A stretch of 7,502 bases of DNA from assembly GCA_018657655.1 (NCBI GenBank), contig JABHWQ010000508.1, positions 1 through 7,502 on the forward strand. The letters run 5' to 3'. The translations under genes and the position numbers were made by a program. The notes below the pieces were generated by a model. The model saw only the letters and a program-made list of their open reading frames with translations, did not search any database and was not told the DNA's origin. The first letter of the stretch is position 1. Each line of letters begins with the position of its first letter. The DNA is from Chloroflexota bacterium. Lineage in GTDB: Bacteria; Chloroflexota; Dehalococcoidia; SZUA-161; SpSt-899. Shown here piece after piece: positions 1 to 5,056 of the stretch.

Positions 1-369
1 ATCATAACCATATCCAACTCCGGTAGTGTACCCTCCAGTGACCGGGTTCGTTGCTATGAGATCCATAGTACGCGGTGAGCTATATGGTGATCCAATGAGT
101 TCATGACTGAGATCTGCATTTATGAAAATGCGCAAGTTAGCACTCTCTATCGGAAGACGCTCATTAGCTTGTATTTGAACAGTCGTGGTGAACGTGATAG
201 ATCCACCCTGGGCAACGCTGCTATACGATCCGGAAAGGTTAACACTTACCGCCTCGGCTGTTGGCGGCGACCAAACTACCAGAAGTGTAGTCACTAAAAT
301 GGTTAGGACTACGGCTATGCCCAAACTCCTACCGGAATTTGCCCACCTTTTTTTCATTTTCATATTCAT
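1..369 (-). CDS. Exported or membrane-anchored protein, N-terminal part, cut by the window edge
   Basis: The reverse strand stays open from an ATG at 369 to the left edge, giving 123 residues. Residues 3-8 are basic (KMKKR). A hydrophobic stretch at about 16-33 follows, then PPTAEA, a convincing signal-peptidase-I-like cleavage context after residue 40. The mature part starts VSVNLSGSYSSVAQGGSITF and is rich in Thr, Ser, Val and Ile, like a beta-sandwich surface or adhesin-type domain. The visible part ends in GVGYGYD, which might begin a Gly-Tyr-rich tract. In-frame ATGs lie at 369, 363 and 357. GGAG at 373-376 is 3 nt from the first and 9 nt from the second, so 363 may be the true start. 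No family is recognised; export is inferred from the signal sequence. The gene is separated from htpX by 350 bases and has its own promoter candidate. Confidence 0.8.
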   Translation of the reverse strand, partial: MNMKMKKRWANSGRSLGIAVVLTILVTTLLVVWSPPTAEAVSVNLSGSYSSVAQGGSITFTTTVQIQANERLPIESANLRIFINADLSHELIGSPYSSPRTMDLIATNPVTGGYTTGVGYGYD

Positions 370-405
370 TTTCTCCACTACAACTTGCACAAGATATCAA
401 ACATC

Positions 406-429
406 CCCAGCTATTCTAAAATCGCTGGG
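406..429 (-). other. Small inverted repeat in the leader of the exported-protein gene
   Basis: CCCAGC (406-411) and GCTGGG (424-429) form a 6-bp G+C-rich stem with a 12-nt A+T-rich loop. It lies within the predicted 5' untranslated leader. No known riboswitch class is recognised. It could be a simple RNA stability or translation-control hairpin, or chance. Confidence 0.3.
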
Positions 430-452
430 ACAACGATCCTTATTTGCCATGG

Positions 453-482
453 ACTGTAGCATATTCACGAAGCAAATGTCAA
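453..482 (-). promoter_or_regulatory. Candidate sigma70-type promoter for the exported-protein gene
   Basis: On the minus strand a perfect TTGACA (482-477) is followed after 18 bp by TACAGT (458-453), four of six matches to the -10 consensus. It would start RNA near 446 and leave an untranslated leader of about 77-83 nt before the ATG at 369 or 363. The -35 match is exact; the -10 and spacer are acceptable rather than ideal. Confidence 0.5.
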
Positions 483-575
483 TACTTGCAATAGCAATCA
501 CATACCATTTAGATTGATGCCCGGTATTATTCGAATTATTCGCTAACCAAACTCAAATCCATCGGTCCGCGCCAA

Positions 576-617
576 TTGTACCCACACTATTGACTCATGT
601 CAATAGTGTGGGTACAA
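576..617. repeat. Perfect 19-bp inverted repeat with 4-nt loop
   Basis: The left arm 576-594 and right arm 599-617 are exact reverse complements, separated by TCAT. Each arm runs from TTGTACCC to TTGAC. It lies about 100 bases downstream of the htpX stop, so it may end the zinc-finger/lemA/htpX transcript. However, neither side has a clear U-tract and only about 8 of 19 pairs are G-C, so it is not a textbook intrinsic terminator. A palindromic interspersed repeat, a miniature mobile-element remnant or a protein-binding site are the alternatives. Confidence 0.75.
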
Positions 618-719
618 ATTATAAATCTACATAAAACAACCAACAGCTTAGGCAGAGTTGCTAGCTTGGCATCTCCCCGAATACCTGGTATTGTACTTAC
701 TCTAACAAAATAGTGGGGA

Positions 720-1925
720 TCAAACCGAATGTTGTGTTCCGCAATGCGGGCATTTGATCGTGAATTTCTTTATATTGGGGGGTACTTTCAACTTGGTTCC
801 ACAACTGCAATTGATCATCTTGTAGTTGCTCTTTTTCCACATAAGGTCAGAGACTTCTCTTGAGCGCTCCAATTTGGAAGGCTCCCCAATAGCAGACTCC
901 GAAGATGCCGCTCGTATTCCGACTAACCCGGATCCAGCGAGAGCTGTTGCAGGCATTACACTTCCGCCACCTTTGTGAACAGAATTGTACGCACTGTTGT
1001 AATCGGAAAAAGACGCGCCACCCATGGCGCGCAATATGCGAACTCGTTCTGAAATGGGCGGATGAGTGCTACTGAGATCGCTTGCAGCCTTCCCCTTCTT
1101 GCGAAAAGGATTGGTGATATACATCGGGGCTAGTGCCTGATTTGCCGATTGTAAAGGAACGGTCGAGCCGGCAAGTTTCTCCAGGGCTGATGCCAAACCC
1201 TCGGGATATCGAGTATATTGAGCTGAAGTTGCGTCAGCCAGGTATTCCCGTTTTCTTGAGATAGCATAGTAGATGAGTCGTGCCAGGATCGGTGCCAGGA
1301 TCATTAATACAATCCCAACAATTAGAACCACGATCATCGCCGGTCCCCCACCACCACCAGAACTTCGCCGTCCTCCACTCATGCTACTCCAAAACATCAT
1401 ATGAGTCATATAATATGAAATCATTACGATCGTTCCAAGAAGCACACCACACATCGTCATTAACAAAACGTCACGATTCTTTACATGAGCGATTTCATGG
1501 CCAATCACACCCTGCAACTCGTCACGATTCAATTTCTGCAGAAGACCCGAGGTCACGGCAACAGCGGCTTTTTTGGGATCACGTCCCGTTGCAAAGGCAT
1601 TCATAGCCGGATCATCGATGATATAGATAGCAGGCATGTATTCCAAACCAGAGGCAATCTTCATTTCCTCGACAATGTTGTAGAGCCGAGGATGATCATC
1701 ACGCTCAATCTTCCTGGCTCTTGATATCGAAAGGAAAATATTGTCGCCCTTAAAGTAAGCTACCAACGTCATAACGCCCCATATTATGAGAGCTATGAAC
1801 AACCCACCTATTGGGCTGCCAAAAAATAAGAAACCGATGGCGTATCCAATACCTAGTAATACACCAGCCATAGCCGCCACAAGCACCATCGTTTTTGTTC
1901 GATTTCCCCTAATCTGTTCCCACAT
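720..1925 (-). CDS. htpX: HtpX-type membrane zinc metalloprotease with C-terminal zinc ribbon
   Basis: This 401-residue M48B-family peptidase would cleave damaged or misfolded membrane proteins at the inner membrane, as known for HtpX. Two hydrophobic helices lie at about 13-35 and 39-57. The zinc site is HEIAH (H143, E144, H147), with the third ligand E227 in REYLADA. Two more hydrophobic segments lie at about 157-174 and 196-220, with a Gly-Ser linker at 180-194. The conserved STHPPISERV is at 286-295. Typical HtpX ends soon after this motif, at about 280-300 residues. Here about 100 more follow: a Gly/Ala/Ser-rich linker, then CSCG (C373, C375) and CPHCG (C392, C395), a zinc ribbon. The ATG at 1925 has AGGA 10 nt upstream. 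Only 24 nt separate it from the lemA stop, so it is the last gene of the operon. The extension is visible directly; its role in substrate binding or regulation is inference. Confidence 0.95.
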   Translation of the reverse strand: MWEQIRGNRTKTMVLVAAMAGVLLGIGYAIGFLFFGSPIGGLFIALIIWGVMTLVAYFKGDNIFLSISRARKIERDDHPRLYNIVEEMKIASGLEYMPAIYIIDDPAMNAFATGRDPKKAAVAVTSGLLQKLNRDELQGVIGHEIAHVKNRDVLLMTMCGVLLGTIVMISYYMTHMMFWSSMSGGRRSSGGGGGPAMIVVLIVGIVLMILAPILARLIYYAISRKREYLADATSAQYTRYPEGLASALEKLAGSTVPLQSANQALAPMYITNPFRKKGKAASDLSSTHPPISERVRILRAMGGASFSDYNSAYNSVHKGGGSVMPATALAGSGLVGIRAASSESAIGEPSKLERSREVSDLMWKKSNYKMINCSCGTKLKVPPNIKKFTIKCPHCGTQHSV

Positions 1926-1949
1926 ACCTATACATTCCTGCTTCTAATT

Positions 1950-2513
1950 TTAGAAACTTACTTTCGGAACCTCTCTTTCTTTCGGTACTTCGATCTCAAA
2001 AAATTCGCCCTCACTGAAACTGAACATATTGGCAAGAATGTTGGAAGGGAACATTTGAGTCTTGTTGTTATATCCTAACACCGAATCATTATAGAATTGG
2101 CGAGAGAAGGCTATCTTGTTTTCCGTGGAAGTTAACTCTTCCTGCAAAGCCAGAAAGTTCTGATTTGCTTTCAAATCAGGATAGGCCTCAGCTACAGCAA
2201 AAAGCCCCATAAGGGCTCCGCTGAGCGCGCCTTCCGCCTTTGACTGAGCACCGACACCTTTACCCACAGCCCCCTGTGCCATGTTACGCGCATTCGTCAC
2301 AGCTTCAAGCGTCCCACGCTCATGAGACGCATAACCTTTTACGGTTTCAATCAAATTAGGGATAAGGTCATGCCTTCTCTTAAGCTGGACATCAATCTGC
2401 GACCACGCATTTTGCATTTGATTGCGCAACCTAACCAATCCGTTATAGGTTACGACAATCCCTATGACAAGAAGCACAACTGCAGCACCAATGACGATTC
2501 CTACTACTGCCAT
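1950..2513 (-). CDS. lemA: LemA family membrane protein
   Basis: This 187-residue protein has the standard LemA layout. A single N-terminal transmembrane helix at about 3-23 is followed by a helical, probably coiled-coil body. Family hallmarks are VQLKRRHDLIPNL (42-54), ETVKGYASHE (56-65), YPDLKAN (111-117), the TSTENKIAFSRQFYND stretch (128-143) and the end motif FPSNILANMF (155-164). Length matches the family's usual 180-200 residues. LemA has no agreed biochemical activity but is often encoded beside htpX, as here, which suggests a shared role in membrane-protein turnover. The ATG is preceded by a perfect AAGGAGGT (2518-2525) with a 4-nt spacer, probably the strongest ribosome site of the operon. 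It lies 45 nt after the zinc-finger gene and 24 nt before htpX, consistent with co-transcription. Confidence 0.95.
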   Translation of the reverse strand: MAVVGIVIGAAVVLLVIGIVVTYNGLVRLRNQMQNAWSQIDVQLKRRHDLIPNLIETVKGYASHERGTLEAVTNARNMAQGAVGKGVGAQSKAEGALSGALMGLFAVAEAYPDLKANQNFLALQEELTSTENKIAFSRQFYNDSVLGYNNKTQMFPSNILANMFSFSEGEFFEIEVPKEREVPKVSF

Positions 2514-2558
2514 AAAGACCTCCTTAATGGATATACCGTTACCAGGTATTTCAGGCTA

Positions 2559-2972
2559 CTAATCCCGAGCCTGGAACACCTCACCTAGGAACCTAATGAC
2601 ACGCCCTTGCGAATCCACGTCTTGAGTGGATGGCACTTGTGTAATTATCTGCCCGACCTCACCAGCATCGAACCATAGTCCATCCCCACGAGAACAGGCA
2701 TCTATCAATACTTCGGGATCATGGCCTACGGTCGCTTTTTTCATTTTACTATGGCATATGGGGCATTTCCGCTTCTTCTCTTTAGACTTCGTTTCCTGAG
2801 ACGTCAATACACTATCTATAGAAAGTATGGACTGCTGCAACTGCATCGTCTCTAGCAGGAGTTCCAGTTCCCCTGCATCGAACCATACTCCTTCACAATC
2901 AGGGCAATAGTCAAGCTCGACATGTTCGTGTTCGACTACAATCATCATATTGTGACAGGTTGGACATTTCAT
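2559..2972 (-). CDS. Double zf-TFIIB zinc-finger protein
   Basis: This 137-residue soluble protein has two tandem copies of the zf-TFIIB type zinc domain. The first has CPTC (C3, C6) and CPDCEGVWFDAGE (C23, C26, residues 23-35). The second has CPIC (C70, C73) and CSRGDGLWFDAGE (93-105), in which the last cysteine is replaced, so only three Cys ligands are seen. A charged linker rich in Lys and Glu (60-69) joins them. The frame continues upstream to a TTG at 3002, but that codon overlaps the -10 element. The ATG at 2972 has GGAG 9 nt upstream and sits about 22 nt after the predicted RNA start, so it is chosen. It is the first gene of the operon with lemA and htpX. A metal- or redox-sensing or protein-binding role is possible; nothing in the sequence decides this. 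Confidence 0.88.
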   Translation of the reverse strand: MKCPTCHNMMIVVEHEHVELDYCPDCEGVWFDAGELELLLETMQLQQSILSIDSVLTSQETKSKEKKRKCPICHSKMKKATVGHDPEVLIDACSRGDGLWFDAGEVGQIITQVPSTQDVDSQGRVIRFLGEVFQARD

Positions 2973-3001
2973 GATAGCATTCTCCGAAATATATTGGTCC
3001 A

Positions 3002-3030
3002 AGTGTAAACAAAGAAAAAGGCGATGTCAA
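3002..3030 (-). promoter_or_regulatory. Sigma70-type promoter of the zinc-finger/lemA/htpX operon
   Basis: On the minus strand a perfect TTGACA (3030-3025) is followed by exactly 17 bp and TACACT (3007-3002). Transcription should start near 2995, leaving a leader of about 22 nt that contains the GGAG of the first gene (2982-2985). It lies 33 bp beyond the 3' end of the tRNA-Cys gene, so the operon need not be read from the tRNA. No heat-shock (CIRCE) repeat is seen around it. Confidence 0.8.
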
Positions 3031-3062
3031 GAGAGTGGTTGGTTCGATTGGCCGTGGGAGTG

Positions 3063-3138
3063 TGGAGGCGACGGCCGGATTCGAACCGGCGAATAGAGGT
3101 TTTGCAGACCTTCGCCTTAGCCACTTGGCCACGCCTTA
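3063..3138 (-). tRNA. tRNA-Cys (anticodon GCA), 5' acceptor strand abnormal
   Basis: On the minus strand the T arm (GCCGG-TTCGAAT-CCGGC), the D arm (GCC...GGC), the anticodon loop CTGCAAA with GCA, the U73 discriminator typical of tRNA-Cys, and encoded CCA (3065-3063) are all clear. The 3' acceptor strand is CGTCGCC and would need GGCGACG. The seven bases before position 8 read TAAGGCG, so only positions 4-7 pair. This equals either replacement of the first three bases or a 3-nt deletion inside GGCGACG. In addition A27 faces C43 in the anticodon stem. The gene may be a decayed copy or an attachment-site hybrid; a functional tRNA with a weak acceptor stem is less likely. The tyrosine recombinase begins 53 bases beyond this 5' end. 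Confidence 0.82.
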
Positions 3139-3156
3139 AATTACAGGTAAACACTC

Positions 3157-3195
3157 ATGACTTGCCTAACAATTCCCTTTATTATCCAAATATGA
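3157..3195 (+). CDS. Possible 12-codon leader peptide before the recombinase
   Basis: ATG at 3157 opens a 12-residue frame (MTCLTIPFIIQI) that stops at TGA 3193-3195, overlapping the recombinase ATG (3192-3194) as ATGA. An AGG lies 9 nt upstream of the small ORF's start, whereas the recombinase start has no SD of its own. Translational coupling is therefore possible. So short a frame can easily arise by chance. Confidence 0.2.
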   Translation: MTCLTIPFIIQI

Positions 3196-4049
3196 TTTAC
3201 GATTTATCATTGACTATCACTGACAATCATCTAGCTATGTATTGGGAAACTTACAAACAAGCCAAACTATCCGAAGGAAAACAGCCTTACACGCTGGACA
3301 AGTACCTCATATGCCTACGCAAGTTTAATGACTGGCTATTTACCCACGATGCTACACCAGACAAAACATTGGTTCAGCAGTTTCTAGTCAGTCTACAGAC
3401 CAAAGGTTTAAGCCCCTACCGGGTCCGCAATTACTGGGTGGCCCTGATGAGCTTTTATACATGGGCCGAAGAACAAGAGTATATGCCCAATAACCCCATG
3501 AAAGGGGTTAAAGCCCCGAAACTACCCAAGGGCACAATAGAGGTCTATACCGATCATGAAGTGGATTCAATACTCAATATGGCAACTAATAGCAGCACTG
3601 AAACCATAATTACTACATTCTGGAAAACAGGTATCAGGGGGTCGGAATTATTGCAGATCAAGAACAGCGATATCAACATGAACACGCAAACTATGCACAT
3701 TCACGGCAAAGGGTCCAAAGATCGTACAGTCCCATTTGATAATAATTGCGCTCAATTGCTTGACCCGCTTCTTAGCACTAATGGCACCGAATACACTTTC
3801 CCCACTACTTTGACTCAAATTAGAAAATCCCTCAAATTCTACTGTGAAAATTGCGGAGTGGACTACAGGGGGCCGCATTGCTTCCGGCATACATTCGCAT
3901 GTAACTACCTCAAGGCCGGGGGTAGCCCATTGGATTTGATGTACATACTGGGCCATTCCACTTTGGCAATGGTCAACCATTATAGTCAATGGCTGGCATC
4001 TGATAGGGCCATCGAAAATTATCACAAGCTATATGCAACCGCCTTCTAA
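3192..4049 (+). CDS. Tyrosine recombinase/integrase (XerC/D-like)
   Basis: This 285-residue enzyme cuts and rejoins DNA at a specific site through a covalent 3'-phosphotyrosine link. The N-terminal SAM-like core-binding domain is at about 11-105 (YTLDKYLICLRKFNDWL, 33-49). The catalytic domain follows from about 115. All six active-site positions are visible: R149 in TGIRGSELLQI, K173 in HGKGSKDRTVP, H229 and R232 in HCFRHTF, H255 in LGHST, and the nucleophile Y264 in VNHYSQW. Length fits XerC/D and short element integrases. The frame is open back through the antisense of the tRNA to 3024, but that part is not protein-like. ATG 3192 is chosen although no SD precedes it; a TTG at 3162 is an alternative. 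Lying beside the damaged 5' end of tRNA-Cys and pointing away from it, it more likely belongs to an integrated element than to chromosome dimer resolution. That is inference. Confidence 0.9.
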   Translation: MIYDLSLTITDNHLAMYWETYKQAKLSEGKQPYTLDKYLICLRKFNDWLFTHDATPDKTLVQQFLVSLQTKGLSPYRVRNYWVALMSFYTWAEEQEYMPNNPMKGVKAPKLPKGTIEVYTDHEVDSILNMATNSSTETIITTFWKTGIRGSELLQIKNSDINMNTQTMHIHGKGSKDRTVPFDNNCAQLLDPLLSTNGTEYTFPTTLTQIRKSLKFYCENCGVDYRGPHCFRHTFACNYLKAGGSPLDLMYILGHSTLAMVNHYSQWLASDRAIENYHKLYATAF

Positions 4050-4074
4050 CCAAATAGGAAAACTAACCACCCTC

Positions 4075-4103
4075 TTCACCCACACCAATTCGTGTGATAG
4101 AAT
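4075..4103 (+). promoter_or_regulatory. Candidate promoter for the membrane-protein gene
   Basis: TTCACC (4075-4080, four of six matches) and TAGAAT (4098-4103, five of six) are separated by 17 bp, pointing right. RNA would start near 4110. The spot lies in the 60-base gap after the recombinase stop, so the following gene can be expressed independently. Confidence 0.45.
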
Positions 4104-4123
4104 AGGCTACCTTGTACAAAACC

Positions 4124-4996
4124 ATGTGCTTGAAAAACATTATCGAAAAGCCCATAACGTTTGGAAAGAGGGTCATGTTTTGGGCTACAAAAAAAGCATT
4201 AGGAAACAAGCTTACAATTGGCGGTAAAAACTTAAGCAACAACCCCCCTGAATCAAATGAGGATAATTCCACAAAACAATATGTTATCCCTGGCAATCAA
4301 GAAGATCCCATAATTACTGTAACAAGAATGTCCGCTGAGGCAATAGAAAAATCCGCTAAATCAGCAAAGCACACCAGTTATGCAACATATGCCCTCTTTG
4401 GTGCTACATTATTGCTTGCTTTTGGTGCAATTGTAAATCTAATCCAGACTAATAACCTAATTAGTAACGAGAAAGACGTGCTTGAAACTCAGGAATTAGA
4501 ACTTGATAGGTTCGAACAACAACTCGACCAGAACCAACAAATCTTGGATACCTATTATAGACCTTGGATAGCTGTTTCAGTTACAAGCTTTGTTCCAGAT
4601 AATACTAAAAACACATTTGTAATAGATTATGAAGTAAAAAACTATGGTAGTATTCCAGCAAAAAATGTACGCGTATATAATATATGGACAATTGATAAAA
4701 CCCATTTTTTCGTTTATTCCGAAGAACGAGCTGATTTCATAAAGACCACCTCCGATGAACCTTGGGTAGCTACCATGGTATCAGCAGGTCAAAGTAGTAA
4801 TGTTCATGTGCCAGATCCGTGGAAATATCAACAGGAACGTTTCCAGGATATAATTAACGGTGATGAACTATTAGGAATAGAATTTTTAATACTCTACGAT
4901 GATATTTCCGGGGATGAGCACTGGAGCTATTTGGGGATTGCGTATGACTTTCTCACGACAGATGATTTTGTAATTCTATCAAGTGATGGTAATTAA
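4124..4996 (+). CDS. Single-pass membrane protein with coiled coil and unknown C-terminal domain
   Basis: From the ATG at 4124 this is 290 residues. The N-terminal 85 or so are polar, ending in a Lys-rich amphipathic stretch (EAIEKSAKSAKH). One clear transmembrane helix follows at about 85-107 (YALFGATLLLAFGAIVNLI). A heptad-like Glu/Gln/Leu-rich coiled coil lies at about 113-143. The final 145 residues begin YYRPWIAVSV and contain VIDYEVKNYGSIPAKNVRV, a beta-rich, Ig-like pattern. Basic residues before the helix suggest the N-terminus is inside and the C-terminal domain outside. I do not recognise the family. Start choice is uncertain: TTG 4112 has a TAGG 5 nt before it but would be nearly leaderless, while ATG 4175 has GAGGG only 2 nt before it. 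The gene is visibly more A+T-rich than the htpX operon or the insertion sequence (one 60-base line is about 27% G+C), suggesting recent transfer. With the recombinase just upstream it may be element cargo. Confidence 0.75.
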   Translation: MCLKNIIEKPITFGKRVMFWATKKALGNKLTIGGKNLSNNPPESNEDNSTKQYVIPGNQEDPIITVTRMSAEAIEKSAKSAKHTSYATYALFGATLLLAFGAIVNLIQTNNLISNEKDVLETQELELDRFEQQLDQNQQILDTYYRPWIAVSVTSFVPDNTKNTFVIDYEVKNYGSIPAKNVRVYNIWTIDKTHFFVYSEERADFIKTTSDEPWVATMVSAGQSSNVHVPDPWKYQQERFQDIINGDELLGIEFLILYDDISGDEHWSYLGIAYDFLTTDDFVILSSDGN

Positions 4997-5001
4997 ACAT
5001 A

Positions 5002-5005
5002 ATGA
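5002..5005. repeat. Left target-site duplication (ATGA) of the insertion sequence
   Basis: ATGA directly abuts the outer end of the left inverted repeat and is repeated as ATGA at 6852-6855, just beyond the right one. A 4-bp direct repeat exactly flanking matched inverted repeats is the mark of a transposition event. Confidence 0.75.
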
Positions 5006-5023
5006 TGGCGTTCCCGCAAAAAG
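5006..5023 (+). repeat. Left terminal inverted repeat of the insertion sequence
   Basis: TGGCGTTCCCGCAAAAAG, matching the reverse complement of 6834-6851 (TGGCGTTCCTGCAAAAAG) at 17 of 18 positions. Matching stops at once on both sides of this block, which fixes the element end at 5006. Confidence 0.9.
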
Positions 5024-5056
5024 CTTGGAATGGCCCCATACTGAAATCGCACTGAT

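Larger units (their letters stand above)
370..719. other. Intergenic stretch without a gene
   Basis: No credible coding region is seen on either strand between the exported-protein gene and htpX. The stretch holds the promoter candidate at 453-482, the leader hairpin at 406-429 and the perfect palindrome at 576-617. A short 13-bp palindrome, AATACC-T-GGTATT, lies at 680-692. An imperfect AGCT-type hairpin at about 648-668, followed on the minus strand by a T-rich run, could be a weak terminator for htpX. Confidence 0.6.

Noticed and set aside
370..450. Leader of the exported-protein gene as a c-di-GMP (GEMM) riboswitch
   Set aside because: A GGCAAA and a G+C-rich stem are present, but the conserved core and second stem of that class are absent.
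103..517. Plus-strand frames of 64 and 110 codons opposite the exported-protein gene
   Set aside because: No ribosome site and no protein-like composition. The reverse frame has a clear signal peptide and SD.
586..596. 11-bp ACTATTGACTC shared with 6944-6954 as a possible direct repeat or attachment core
   Set aside because: Several 11-bp matches are expected by chance in 7.5 kb, and the second copy lacks the palindrome and any link to an element end.
3024..3191. N-terminal extension of the recombinase (56 residues) and reverse-strand frames in 2911-3154
   Set aside because: They read through the tRNA-Cys gene. The Arg/Trp-rich translation is what an antisense tRNA gives, and no ribosome site supports them.
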